Shown piece by piece: positions 1 to 8,143 of a stretch of DNA of 64,000 nt. Positions within the stretch are counted from its first letter, which is position 1. Every line of letters starts with the position of its first letter. The notes under the pieces were generated by a model. The model was given only the letters and a program-made list of their open reading frames with translations, searched no databases and was not told the DNA's origin. Origin of the DNA: Streptomyces maremycinicus (lineage in GTDB: Bacteria > Actinomycetota > Actinomycetes > Streptomycetales > Streptomycetaceae); contig NZ_BBYG01000015.1 in NCBI RefSeq assembly GCF_001184025.1, positions 1 to 64,000 on the forward strand, written 5' to 3'. Position numbers and translations under genes: made by a program.

Positions 1-2260
1 CGGGTACGCGGTCGATGACGTCCATGACGAGGCGGTAGCGGTCGAGGTCGTTGCGCACGACCATGTCGAACGGCGTGGTCGTGGTGCCGAACTCCTTGTA
101 GCCGCGCACGTGCAGGTTCTTGTGGCCGGTGCGGCGGTAGGCGAGCCGGTGGATCAGCCACGGATAGCCGTGGTAGGCGAAGACGACCGGCTTGTCCGTG
201 GTGAACAGGCCGTCGTACTCGAAGTCGCTCATCCCGTGCGGGTGTTCCTCACCCGGCAGCAGCCGGGCGATGTCCACGACGTTGACGACCCGGACGGCGA
301 GGTCCGGCAGCTCGCGGCGCAGCAGTTGCGCGGCGGCCAGCACCTCCTGGGTGGGGACGTCGCCCGCGCAGGCGAGCACCACGTCGGGCTCGCCGGTGCC
401 GTTCTCGGTGCCGGCCCACTCCCAGACGCCCGCACCGCGCGCGCAGTGGACGCGGGCCTCGTCCATGCTCAGCCAGTCGAAACAGGGCTGTTTCCCGGCC
501 ACGATCACGTTGACGTAGTCGCGGCTGCGCAGCACGTGGTCCGCCACCGAGAGCAGGGTGTTGGCGTCCGGCGGCAGATAGACCCGCACGACCTCGGGGC
601 TCTTGTTGAGGACGTGGTCGACGAAGCCGGGGTCCTGGTGGGAGAAGCCGTTGTGGTCCTGGCGCCAGACGTGCGAGGTGAGCAGGTAGTTGAGGGAGGC
701 GACGGGTGCGCGCCAGGGCAGCTTGCGGGTGACGCGCAGCCACTTGATGTGCTGGTTGACCATCGAGTCGACGATGTGCGCGAACGCCTCGTAGCAGGAG
801 AACAGACCGTGCCGTCCGGTCAGCAGATAGCCCTCCAGCCAGCCCTGGCAGGTGTGTTCGGAGAGGATCTCCATCACCCGGCCGTGCCGGTCGAGGTTCT
901 CGTCGACCTGGAGGGTCTGCGCCTGCCAGGCCTTGCCGCTGGCGGCGTAGACGGCCTGGAGCCGGTTGGAGGCGGTCTCGTCGGGGCCGACGAGGCGGAA
1001 GTCGCGCCGGCCGGCGGTGGCGCGCATGACGTCCTCGAGCAACGCGCCCAGCACCGCGGTCGGTTCGTGCCGGGTGCCGCCCGGCCGGTCGACCGGTACG
1101 GCGTGCGACTCCAGTGCGGGCAGGGGGAGTTCACGCAGCAGCAGCCCGCCGTTGGCGTGCGGGGTGGCGCCGAGCCGGCGGGTGCCGTCGGGGATCGGGG
1201 CGAGGACGTCCAGGCGGGGGCCGCCGTCGGCGTCGAAGAGTTCCTCGGGCCGGTAGGACCGCAGCCAGGCCTCCAGTTGGCGCAGGTGTTCGGGGTTGTC
1301 GCGGACGGCGGACAGCGGCACCTGGTGGGCGCGCCAGGTGCCCTCGACGGGCAGCCGGTCGACGTGCGCGGGTCCGGTCCAGCCCTTCGGGGTGCGCAGC
1401 ACGATCACCGGCCAGCGGGGACGCTCGCCGGAGCCGTCCTCGCGGGCGGCGCGCTGGAGGGACACGATCCGGTCCAGGGCGGTGTCCATGGCCTGCGCCA
1501 TCGCCCGGTGGACGGCGTTCGGCTCGTCGCCGGTGACATGGATCGGATCGTGGCCGTAGCCGCGCAGCAGCTCGTCCAGCTCGGGTTCGGGGATCCGGGC
1601 CGGCACCGTGGGGTTGGCGATCTTGTAGCCGTTGAGGTGCAGGATCGGCAGGACCGCGCCGTCGTGCACCGGGTCGAGGAACTTGTTGGAGTGCCAGGAG
1701 GCGGCCAGTGGCCCGGTCTCCGACTCGCCGTCGCCGATCACACAGGCGACGAGGAGGTCCGGGTTGTCGAAGGCGGCGCCGTAGGCGTGCGAGAGCGAAT
1801 AGCCGAGTTCACCGCCCTCGTGGATCGAGCCGGGCGTCTCCGGGGCGACGTGGCTGGGGATGCCACCGGGGAACGAGAACTGCCGGAACAGCCGGGCCAT
1901 GCCGGCCGCGTCGCGGGTGACGTCCGGGTACGTCTCGGTGTAGGTGCCCTCGAGCCAGGAGTTGGCGACGACCGCGGGACCGCCGTGGCCGGGGCCCCAC
2001 ACGCACAGGGCGCGCAGGTCACGCGCGCGGATGACGCGGTTGAGGTGCGTGTACACGAGGTTGAGCCCCGGTGAGGTCCCCCAGTGGCCCAGCAGCCTCG
2101 GCTTCACGTGCTCCGGCCGCAGCGGCTCGGTGAGCAGGGGGTTGGCCATCAGGTAGATCTGTCCGACGGAGAGGTAGTTCGCGGCGCGCCAGTGGGCGTG
2201 CAGCGTCCTGAGCTCGTCGTCGGTGAGCCGTGCGGACGTCGCTTGCGGTTCGACGGACAT
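1..2260 (-). CDS. xfp: Xylulose-5-phosphate/fructose-6-phosphate phosphoketolase (C-terminus cut by window edge)
   Basis: Thiamine-diphosphate enzyme that cleaves xylulose-5-P or fructose-6-P with phosphate to give acetyl-P plus a triose or tetrose phosphate; cytosolic. About 753 residues are visible of a family that is usually near 790-800, so only a short C-terminal piece is missing. Family landmarks include an N-terminal GHGGPA segment, the GDGESETGP metal/ThDP motif and the HQDPGF segment. The ATG at 2260 has a GGGAACCCGAG stretch just upstream. The plus-strand reading frames across this gene are shadows of its codon bias. Two inverted repeats lie upstream (2295-2320 and 2364-2391). Identification is secure; substrate preference cannot be read from sequence. 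Confidence 0.95.
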   Translation of the reverse strand, partial: MSVEPQATSARLTDDELRTLHAHWRAANYLSVGQIYLMANPLLTEPLRPEHVKPRLLGHWGTSPGLNLVYTHLNRVIRARDLRALCVWGPGHGGPAVVANSWLEGTYTETYPDVTRDAAGMARLFRQFSFPGGIPSHVAPETPGSIHEGGELGYSLSHAYGAAFDNPDLLVACVIGDGESETGPLAASWHSNKFLDPVHDGAVLPILHLNGYKIANPTVPARIPEPELDELLRGYGHDPIHVTGDEPNAVHRAMAQAMDTALDRIVSLQRAAREDGSGERPRWPVIVLRTPKGWTGPAHVDRLPVEGTWRAHQVPLSAVRDNPEHLRQLEAWLRSYRPEELFDADGGPRLDVLAPIPDGTRRLGATPHANGGLLLRELPLPALESHAVPVDRPGGTRHEPTAVLGALLEDVMRATAGRRDFRLVGPDETASNRLQAVYAASGKAWQAQTLQVDENLDRHGRVMEILSEHTCQGWLEGYLLTGRHGLFSCYEAFAHIVDSMVNQHIKWLRVTRKLPWRAPVASLNYLLTSHVWRQDHNGFSHQDPGFVDHVLNKSPEVVRVYLPPDANTLLSVADHVLRSRDYVNVIVAGKQPCFDWLSMDEARVHCARGAGVWEWAGTENGTGEPDVVLACAGDVPTQEVLAAAQLLRRELPDLAVRVVNVVDIARLLPGEEHPHGMSDFEYDGLFTTDKPVVFAYHGYPWLIHRLAYRRTGHKNLHVRGYKEFGTTTTPFDMVVRNDLDRYRLVMDVIDRVP

Positions 2261-2294
2261 CTCGGGTTCCCTTCCGGTCCGGAGCGGGTCGCGC

Positions 2295-2320
2295 GGAGGT
2301 ACGTGCCGGTCCGTACCTCC
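2295..2320. promoter_or_regulatory. Inverted repeat upstream of phosphoketolase
   Basis: Perfect 9-bp arms GGAGGTACG and CGTACCTCC separated by 8 bp, 35 bp before the phosphoketolase start. It could be an operator for xfp or the terminator of the small upstream gene on the same strand; there is no T-run to favour a terminator. Confidence 0.4.
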
Positions 2321-2363
2321 CCACCCTCTCCGGCTTCCGGGTACCCGGCCGCGCCGAGCGACC

Positions 2364-2391
2364 CGTACGGAGGAGCGAAGCCGTCCGTACG
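2364..2391. promoter_or_regulatory. Second inverted repeat upstream of phosphoketolase
   Basis: Perfect 8-bp arms CGTACGGA and TCCGTACG around a 12-bp spacer, sharing the CGTAC core with the repeat at 2295-2320. Two related palindromes in one 206-bp gap suggest paired binding sites, but this is inference only. Confidence 0.35.
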
Positions 2392-2466
2392 AGGGGGGCG
2401 CCCGCCCCTGCCGCGACGGGCACCCCCGTCCGACCGCGAGCCGCGCCGACCCGGGCGGCGGTCCGG

Positions 2467-2730
2467 TCACTCGGGCAGGTCGTGGTCGCTGAGCGGGTGC
2501 CGGCAGCTGCCCCTCTTGCACTTGTGGAGGGCACCGCCGGGCTGGAAGTCGGGGCACGGGCAGGACAGACAGGGGATCGTCTCCTCGGAGTCGGATCCCC
2601 AGCCGTGGGCGATCAGTCGCGCCCGCGCCGTTTCCTGGGTTCCGCGTACCTGGGCGTCGAGTCTGCGGAAGTCGGCCTCGTTGTCCGCGAAGGCCTTCTT
2701 CTGGGCGTCTGTCAGGTCGTACTCCTGCAT
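2467..2730 (-). CDS. Small Cys-rich protein of unknown function (DUF6422-like)
   Basis: Encodes 87 residues. The N-terminal half is predicted helical and charged; the C-terminal half carries CLSCPC near residues 54-59 and a KCKRGSC(R)HPLSDHD tail, a Cys/His arrangement that suggests a small zinc- or metal-binding fold. The ATG at 2730 follows a clear GGGAGG ribosome site, which fixes the start even though the frame is open far upstream. It resembles short streptomycete conserved proteins; the family name is from memory and unverified. It lies between the rpiB-like gene and phosphoketolase, all on the minus strand, separated from rpiB by a 7-bp tandem repeat array. Confidence 0.75.
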   Translation of the reverse strand: MQEYDLTDAQKKAFADNEADFRRLDAQVRGTQETARARLIAHGWGSDSEETIPCLSCPCPDFQPGGALHKCKRGSCRHPLSDHDLPE

Positions 2731-2863
2731 GGTGCCTCCCACGGCGGAGATGGCGGCGAGGGGCGCTTCCCCTAGGCCCACGATGGCCCGGCGGGCGCCT
2801 GCTCGCACGTCGGCCCCGAGAGGGGCGGGCGGTCGGACCTCGGAGCGCGGGAGGGGAGGCAGC

Positions 2864-2946
2864 GGGCTGCGGGCTGCGGGCTGCGGGCTGCGGGCTGCGG
2901 GCTGCGGGCTGCGGGCTGCGGGCTGCGGGCTGCGGGCTGCGGGCTG
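2864..2946. repeat. Heptanucleotide tandem array (GGGCTGC)x11
   Basis: Eleven perfect copies of GGGCTGC from 2864 to 2940 followed by a partial GGGCTG. It lies in the 248-bp gap between the small Cys-rich gene and the rpiB-like gene. The plus strand has GGG every 7 bases, a G-quadruplex-compatible spacing. No mutated copies are visible, which suggests recent expansion or active slippage. Confidence 0.95.
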
Positions 2947-2978
2947 GAAACGGTTCGGCCGGGAACGACGTTCCCGTG

Positions 2979-3437
2979 CTAGGCCGGGCGCGTGCGGACT
3001 GCGTCGAGGCCGTCGACGTGCGCCACGTTCCGCCGGTCCTCGGCGTCGCCTCCGGCCTCCGCGGCGAACCAGGCGTCCAGGATCTCCTTGAGCAGCGGAC
3101 CGGAGGTCAGACGGAGGCTGAGGGCGAGGACGTTGGCGTCGTTCCAGCGGCGGGCGCCGTCGGCGGTGTAGGCGTCGGCGCACAGCGCGGCCCGGACGCC
3201 GGGCACCTTGTTCGCGGCGATGGACGCGCCGGTGCCGGTCCAGCAGCAAACCACCGCCTGCTCCGAGGTCCCGTCGGCCACGTCCCGGGCCGCCGCCGCC
3301 GAGCACACCGCCCACTGCGGGTCGTCGCCGGGCCGCAGCGCACCGTGCGGCACCACGTCGTGCCCACGGCCGCGCAGCTCCGCGACCAGGGCGCGGGCCA
3401 CTGGTTCGTCCATGTCCGAGGAGACGGAGATCCGCAT
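2979..3437 (-). CDS. rpiB: RpiB/LacA/LacB-family sugar-phosphate isomerase
   Basis: 152-residue cytosolic isomerase-fold protein, the usual RpiB length. The diagnostic TGTGASIAANKVPGVRAALC segment corresponds to the family's phosphate-binding loop and anion-hole region. A Cys pair sits immediately before TGTG, where many RpiB enzymes carry the catalytic Cys. An expected role is ribose-5-P/ribulose-5-P interconversion, but LacAB-type galactose-6-P specificity cannot be excluded. The ATG at 3437 is preferred because it matches the family N-terminus (MRISVSSD); the upstream frame lacks homology. Its neighbours are also carbon-metabolism genes (phosphoketolase). Confidence 0.88.
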   Translation of the reverse strand: MRISVSSDMDEPVARALVAELRGRGHDVVPHGALRPGDDPQWAVCSAAAARDVADGTSEQAVVCCWTGTGASIAANKVPGVRAALCADAYTADGARRWNDANVLALSLRLTSGPLLKEILDAWFAAEAGGDAEDRRNVAHVDGLDAVRTRPA

Positions 3438-3559
3438 ACCGGAGAGCCTACTGAGGAAAGGGCGCGGGAGCACAGCCCGCTCCGCCCGTCACGGCGGGCG
3501 CCGTCCGGCGGTCGCGGGGCCCGTCGGTGGTGGCGGTCAGGTCCCGTCGCGCGGGACGC

Positions 3560-3905
3560 GGGACGGTCCGGGCGCCGCCGTGCGCACCGCGGGGGCCAGT
3601 GGGGCCGGGCTGGTCCGCGGCCCCTGGACACGTCCGGACGAGGCACCCGACCTCGTGTCGGTGACCGCCCGGCTGCTGCTCGACGGCCGCGTCGGCGCGG
3701 TCGGCACGGGCAAGGAGGTGCGGGGGCACCCGGCCGCTGCCGGTCGCCCGGCCGGGCGACACGCTCTCCGCCTTCGGCACCCCGCTGAAGCCGGGCGGGC
3801 CGGTCCTGCCCGGCACGATGACCGGGGCGCCCCTCGTCGGGGTCGGCCGACGGGCCGGGGCGCGCTGCGGCGGACTCGGCGCGGTGTCGGTGACGTTCGT
3901 CCGAT
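3560..3905 (+). pseudogene. Remnant of a 2-keto-4-pentenoate hydratase (fumarylacetoacetase-superfamily) gene
   Basis: Two plus-strand frames each hold part of one family. From about 3590 to 3740 the translation reads like the middle of a hydratase (LLLDGRVGAVGTGKEVRGHP, matching the family pattern NGEVVxxGxGxxVLGHP). A different frame from about 3745 to 3900 then gives GDTLSAFGTPLKPG, VLPGTMTGAP and GLGAVSVTF, which matches the C-terminal end of the same family. The join needs a frameshift and a small deletion, the N-terminal half is absent, and no stop follows at the expected place. I infer a decayed fragment. A sequencing error could explain the frameshift but not the missing half. Edges are approximate. 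Confidence 0.6.
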
Positions 3906-4046
3906 CCGCGGAGGACGGTCCGCTGCGGCGGACCGACGCGGGCCGATGTGGACCGACGCCGCCTACGCGGGCCCCGGCGATGCGACGGTTCCGCCGAGCT
4001 CCGACGGGTCCGTCCCGCTCCGAAGGGTCCGTCCGGGCTCCGCCGC

Positions 4047-4110
4047 GGTCCGACGAGGTCCGTCACGTCACGGGGTCGGTCCGACGAGGTCCGTCACGTC
4101 ATGGGGTCGG
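4047..4110. repeat. 31-bp tandem direct repeat (two copies)
   Basis: Two adjacent copies with a 31-bp period, starting GGTCCGACGAGGTCCGTCAC at 4047 and 4078, differing at one base. The second copy contains the stop codon of the DUF2071 gene (4099-4101), so the array extends from the 3' end of that gene into the gap that holds the hydratase remnant. Confidence 0.85.
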
Positions 4111-4899
4111 GATGCCGGCCGGGCGGTGCGGAGGGCGGGCCGGGCGGTCGAAGCGGGCCGGGACGCCCGGCGAGTACAGGACGCTCACCGGCTTCCCCGT
4201 CGGCGCCGGCAGACCCGCCGCCGTCACCAGGTCCTCCTCGCACTCCACGAGCTCGGCCCGGTGCAGCGGCCAGCGGGGGTGGGCGTTGGGCAGGTACATC
4301 GACCGGCCGAAGAAGGCGCTGTGCATGCCCCAGCGCGCGGTCAGGAAGTGCTCCGCCGCGGTGGGCTCCCCGATCCGTTCCCCCACCCGCACGGTGAGCC
4401 GGCTGCGGGCCCCGCGCGGACCGGGCCACCGGCGGCGGCTGGTGTACGTCACGGTCCCGGCGTCGGCGTCGGTGTCGATCGCCATCCGGGACCAGACGTA
4501 CGGCATCCGGAAGCCGATCCGGGCCACGGCCACCGGCAGCAGCCGGGAGGCGTCGAGCGACCGGAAGACGACACCCCGCCGGCCGTGCGCGTCGACCGAG
4601 TAGAGACGCACGTTCGTCTCGGGGAACGATCCCAGATAGGGCACGCCCGGCAGCCGGAACCAGCCGACGCGATGCATCCGGAACGCGACCAGACCGACGT
4701 AGGTCACCCCGTCCAGGGTGTCCGGGACGGTCCCCGGCGGCAGCAGCCCGGCCACGTCGGCCGGGTCCGCGGCCCAGTGCAGGAAGGTGAGGTCGAGCCA
4801 GGACTGGGTCAGGAAGGGCCGCGCTATCGCGTCCGGCGCGTCGGGCGTGATGGGGTGCGGGGGCACCAGGGCCCGCGGCTGCGGAGTCGACGACGGCAC
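4099..4899 (-). CDS. DUF2071 (YqjF-like) family protein
   Basis: 266 residues, typical of the DUF2071 family: an N-terminal WLDLTFLHW(A) segment followed by conserved aromatic and Arg positions (YVGLVAFRM, LGSFPETNVRLYS, SRLLPVAVARIGFRMPY) and a LYSPGV C-terminus. Function is unknown; members are soluble acetoacetate-decarboxylase-like folds. Two GTG starts are possible (4920 and 4899). I choose 4899 because a good -10 hexamer (GATACT, 4911-4906) ends six bases before it, as in a leaderless mRNA, and 4920 has no spaced Shine-Dalgarno. The C-terminal codons lie within the 31-bp repeat. Confidence 0.82.
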   Translation of the reverse strand: MPSSTPQPRALVPPHPITPDAPDAIARPFLTQSWLDLTFLHWAADPADVAGLLPPGTVPDTLDGVTYVGLVAFRMHRVGWFRLPGVPYLGSFPETNVRLYSVDAHGRRGVVFRSLDASRLLPVAVARIGFRMPYVWSRMAIDTDADAGTVTYTSRRRWPGPRGARSRLTVRVGERIGEPTAAEHFLTARWGMHSAFFGRSMYLPNAHPRWPLHRAELVECEEDLVTAAGLPAPTGKPVSVLYSPGVPARFDRPARPPHRPAGIPTP

Positions 4900-4935
4900 G
4901 GCGTCAGTATCACAGAGCACCCTTCCGGGCCTTCA
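4900..4935 (-). promoter_or_regulatory. Probable leaderless promoter of the DUF2071 gene
   Basis: On the minus strand GATACT (4911-4906) is followed by six bases and then GTG at 4899, the spacing of a leaderless transcript start. A weak -35 (TGAAGG-like, 4935-4930) lies about 18 bases upstream. Confidence 0.4.
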
Positions 4936-5106
4936 CGGGCATGCCCTCCCAGGGGGGCCGCCGCCGGAACTGTGGTCGAGGCCACGGTCGGGGTGGGGGC
5001 CGAGGCATGTCGTCCGGCGGGGGTCGCGGGCTACGGTGTGCGGAACCCCGCTCCCTCCCCTCCCGCCCGCTGCCTCATCTCCTCGCCGCAGACCTCGGAC
5101 GGCTCC

Positions 5107-5628
5107 GTGCTCGCAGATCTCTCCCCCGTCATCGCCGCCACCACCGAATGGCTGACCCGCGCCTACCCGGCGAGCGGCGGCGCGCTCGCCTCCGCGCTGT
5201 GCGAGGCACAGGCCCGGCAGGCGGTGACCGTCGCGGCCTGGCTGCGCTACCCGACCGTCACGGACGCCGCGCTGCTCGGCATCGCGGGCCCGGGCGGCTC
5301 GGCCCGCCTGGACCGGATCAGCGGCGCGGACCCGGACGGCGACCGGGGCGCCGACGACGCCGCGTGGCGGAGCTGGGTCGACGAGGTCGTGGCGAGCTGG
5401 GCGGCCTGTCTGCTCACCGATCCGGAACTGGCCGCGGACGCCGTCGCCGGGCTCGCCGGAGGCGACCACACCGGCGGGGCGGCACCGGACTTCCGGCGTC
5501 TGGTCGCACCCGACGACCGTGACCGCCGGGCGGCGGCGCTGCTGCGCCACCCCGACCTCGTCGCCTCCGTGGCCGCACTGCACCACCCACAGCTGCTCGG
5601 CCGCCTCGGCCGGGCGCTCATCGCCTGA
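5107..5628 (+). CDS. Hypothetical actinobacterial protein
   Basis: About 173 residues, Ala/Leu-rich and mostly helical, with no motif I recognise. Codon third-position GC is strongly coding from about 5110 to the stop at 5626-5628. The start is uncertain: GTG at 5107 fits where coding bias begins, GTG at 5038 is possible, and neither has a convincing Shine-Dalgarno. It is convergent with the hemerythrin gene (18 bp apart) and divergent from the DUF2071 gene. No signal peptide or membrane segment is apparent. Confidence 0.6.
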   Translation: MLADLSPVIAATTEWLTRAYPASGGALASALCEAQARQAVTVAAWLRYPTVTDAALLGIAGPGGSARLDRISGADPDGDRGADDAAWRSWVDEVVASWAACLLTDPELAADAVAGLAGGDHTGGAAPDFRRLVAPDDRDRRAAALLRHPDLVASVAALHHPQLLGRLGRALIA

Positions 5629-5646
5629 CGGCCGACCGGCCCCGGC

Positions 5647-6210
5647 TCAGTCCGCCTTGCCGCGGCCGGTCAGCGCGTCCCGCATCCGGTCGATCATCCC
5701 GACGCCCGGGGCCAGCATCTTGTTGGCCGGGGGCTTGTCCGGGGCGGCCGGGTGCGGCCGGGTCGGGGCCGTCTTCTTCGCCCTGCGGACCTTGTCGCCC
5801 AGTTCGTCGAGGGTCTCCGCCGGACACGCCGCGCGCAGCCTCGGGAACAGGTTCTGCTCCTCGTCCGCCACGTGTGCGCGGATCTCGCGCATCAGCATGC
5901 CGATGAGCCGGTCGAACTCGGGATCGTCCGCCTGACAGCCCTCCAGATCCTTCATCATCTGTTCGGCCCGCGCGTGGTCCTCGAGTTCCTTGTCGGCCAG
6001 GGCCTCGCCACCGGGTACGTGCTCACGCACCGCCGGGTAGAGGTACGCCTCCTCGGCCACCGAATGCCGGACCAGCTCCATCGTGGCCCGGTCCGCGTAC
6101 AGCTTGCGGTCCTTGGCACCGGACGGCAGTGCCTCGATCCGGCCGAAGAACTCCTCGACCTCGTGGTGATCGGTCACCAGCTCGTCGATCACGTTGCCAC
6201 CATGACCCAT
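5647..6210 (-). CDS. Hemerythrin HHE domain protein
   Basis: 187 residues. The four-helix hemerythrin pattern is present: VTDHHEVEEFF near the N-terminus, a central HSVAEEAYLYPAV helix, DHARAEQMM, and a HVADEEQNLFP helix near residue 130. Together these give the His/Glu ligands of a di-iron site. Such actinobacterial proteins bind oxygen or sense oxygen/iron state. The basic tail after residue 150 (KKTAPTRPHP, ending in GRGKAD) is low-complexity. The ATG at 6210 has an AGGAGGT site eight bases upstream, so the longer frame to 6291 is rejected. It probably forms its own transcript downstream of the sigma-factor gene. Confidence 0.9.
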   Translation of the reverse strand: MGHGGNVIDELVTDHHEVEEFFGRIEALPSGAKDRKLYADRATMELVRHSVAEEAYLYPAVREHVPGGEALADKELEDHARAEQMMKDLEGCQADDPEFDRLIGMLMREIRAHVADEEQNLFPRLRAACPAETLDELGDKVRRAKKTAPTRPHPAAPDKPPANKMLAPGVGMIDRMRDALTGRGKAD

Positions 6211-6304
6211 GTCCCACACCTCCTGACGGGGCACGACGGCTCCGGACCGGAGCCGTCCCAGCCCGAGTGCCCGCCGCCCTCGGATCGACACGATCCGCAG
6301 GCGG

Positions 6305-7450
6305 TCAGCGGGCGCGGCGGGCGTTGAGCCGGGCGGCCTGCCGGGTCAGGTGGTCGCGCTCGGCGAGGTCGGACGCCCTCAGGGCGGCCTCGGCGTACAG
6401 CCGTGCCGCCGTCGTCAGGTCGCCGTCGCGTTCGTGGAGGTAGGCCGCCACCGCGGTGTGCCGGGGCACCTTTTCGTCGACCGCCGCGAGGGCCGCCAGA
6501 CCGGCGCGCGGTCCGTCGGCCTCGCCGACGGCCACCGCGCGGTTGAGCCGGACGACCGGGCTGTCGGTCAGCCGCGCCAGCTCGTCGTACCACTCGACGA
6601 TCTGCACCCAGTCGGTCTCCCCGGCGGTCGGCGCGTCGGCGTGCAGCGCCGCGACGGCGGCCTGGGCCTGGAACTCGCCCAGCCGGTCGCGGGCGAGGGC
6701 CGCCTGGAGGATCTCGACCCCCTCGGCGATCGCCCGGGTGTCCCAGCGGCCGCGGTCCTGCTCGGCGAGCGGCACCAGGCTGCCGTCGGGCGCGGTCCGG
6801 GCGGCGCGCCGGGCGTGGTGGAGCAGCATGAGCGCGAGCAGTCCCGCCACCTCGGGGTGGTCGATCGCCGCCGCGAGCTGCCGGGTGAGCCGGATGGCCT
6901 CGGCGGCGAGGTCGACGTCGCCGGAGTAGCCCTCGTTGAAGACCAGGTAGAGGACGCGCAGCACGGTGGCGACATCTCCGGGCCGGTCGAACCGCACGCC
7001 GGAGACGGTGCGCTTGGCCCGGCTGATGCGCTGGGCCATGGTCGCCTCGGGCACCAGATAGGCCTGGGCGATCTGGCGCGTGGTCAGCCCGCCCACGGCG
7101 CGCAGGGTGAGCGCGACCGCGGACGACGGCGTCAGCGACGGGTGGGCGCACAGGAAGTAGAGCCGGAGCGTGTCGTCCGCAGCCGGCGCGGGCCCGGGCG
7201 CCGGTTCCTCCTCCACGCGGTCCTCCCGCCGGCGCCGGGCGGTGTCCGCCCGGGTGGCGTCGAGGAAGCGGCGCCACGCCACGGTGATCAGCCAGCCCTT
7301 GGGGTCGCGCGGCGGGTCGTCCGGCCAGACGCGGACCGCCTCGACCAGCGCGTCCTGCACGGCGTCCTCGGCCGCCGCGAAGTCGGCTCCGCGGCGGACG
7401 AGGATCCCGAGCACGTGGGGCGTGAGGCTGCGGAGCAGGGCCTCGTCCAT
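6305..7450 (-). CDS. ECF42-type RNA polymerase sigma factor with C-terminal extension
   Basis: 381 residues. Sigma-2 is at about 15-80 (DAVQDALVEAVRVWP) and sigma-4 at about 95-150 (LTLRAVGGLTTRQIAQAYLV helix-turn-helix). A long C-terminal part (DUF6596 plus TPR-like helices, with LVFNEGYSG near 170) is characteristic of group ECF42. These sigma factors have no anti-sigma partner and are encoded with DGPF/YCII proteins, exactly as here. The upstream DGPF stop overlaps an in-frame GTG at 7462 (GTGA); I prefer ATG 7450, which has GGAG 11 bases upstream. Co-transcription with the DGPF gene is near certain. Its promoter targets are not visible. Confidence 0.92.
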   Translation of the reverse strand: MDEALLRSLTPHVLGILVRRGADFAAAEDAVQDALVEAVRVWPDDPPRDPKGWLITVAWRRFLDATRADTARRRREDRVEEEPAPGPAPAADDTLRLYFLCAHPSLTPSSAVALTLRAVGGLTTRQIAQAYLVPEATMAQRISRAKRTVSGVRFDRPGDVATVLRVLYLVFNEGYSGDVDLAAEAIRLTRQLAAAIDHPEVAGLLALMLLHHARRAARTAPDGSLVPLAEQDRGRWDTRAIAEGVEILQAALARDRLGEFQAQAAVAALHADAPTAGETDWVQIVEWYDELARLTDSPVVRLNRAVAVGEADGPRAGLAALAAVDEKVPRHTAVAAYLHERDGDLTTAARLYAEAALRASDLAERDHLTRQAARLNARRAR

Positions 7451-7458
7451 CGCGGGCT

Positions 7459-7866
7459 TCACTCCGTGATCGTGTGCCGCTCGCCCAGGAACGGACGCAG
7501 TTCGAGCCACTCGTGGATCGGCTCCCCGCCCTTGCCGGGAGCGGCCGACAGCTCTCCGGCCAGCTCGACGGCACGCTCGTGGCTGTCGACGTCGATCACC
7601 ATCCAGCCGGCGATGAGGTCCTTGGTCTCGGCGAACGGTCCGTCGGTGACCGGCGGACGCCCCTCGCCGTCGTAGCGGACGAACGCCCCCTCGGGGGCGA
7701 GCGCCTGGCTGTCGACGAACTCGCCGGTCTGCTCCAGCCGGGCGGCGAAGTCCCTCATGTACTGCACATGGGCCGAGATCTCCTCCGGCGTCCACTGGTC
7801 CATCGGCACGTCGTTCACGGCTGCCGGGGCGCCTCGGTAGTGCTTGAGCAGCAGGTACTTGGCCAT
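7459..7866 (-). CDS. YCII-related DGPF domain protein
   Basis: 135 residues with the YCII/DGPF fold: KYLLLKHYRG at the N-terminus, the signature TDGPFAETKDLIAGW near residues 70-85 and a C-terminal IHEWLELRPF. These small proteins accompany ECF42 sigma factors and are thought to be part of their regulon or sensing circuit. The biochemical role is undefined. ATG 7866 has a GAGGAG site. The stop codon overlaps the sigma-factor region, giving translational coupling. Confidence 0.92.
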   Translation of the reverse strand: MAKYLLLKHYRGAPAAVNDVPMDQWTPEEISAHVQYMRDFAARLEQTGEFVDSQALAPEGAFVRYDGEGRPPVTDGPFAETKDLIAGWMVIDVDSHERAVELAGELSAAPGKGGEPIHEWLELRPFLGERHTITE

Positions 7867-8010
7867 CGCGGTTCTCCTCGGTACTGGTGCGGCCCCATTC
7901 TGGCCGCGTTCACCACGGGGACGCAGCCGGGTACGGGTTCTCGACATCCGCGTCAGAAGTTCCGTCGACCAGTTTTTCGCGCGTGAGGGGCGGGGATCGG
8001 CTCCTCTCAC

Positions 8011-8039
8011 GTGACCTTCACGACCGCAAGGTCGATACT
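8011..8039 (+). promoter_or_regulatory. Candidate promoter of the dhaKLM operon
   Basis: GTGACC (8011-8016) and GATACT (8034-8039) are separated by 17 bp, a good match to the Streptomyces housekeeping -35/-10 pattern, about 105 bp upstream of dhaK. Confidence 0.4.
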
Positions 8040-8143
8040 GGCGGGAGACGCCGAGAACCGCCACGACCGAGCATTCGTCCTCCCGGCTCTCACCTGGGAA
8101 GGCGCAGGCCACGGGACCGTCCGTCCCCTTCCTGGAGGTACCC

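Noticed and set aside
110..2074. Long plus-strand open frame opposite phosphoketolase
   Set aside because: Composition-driven shadow in a high-GC gene; no homology pattern, Val/Gly/Arg-rich nonsense.
3208..5628. 806-codon plus-strand open frame
   Set aside because: Joins antisense of rpiB, the hydratase remnant, antisense of the DUF2071 gene and a real short gene at its end; not one protein.
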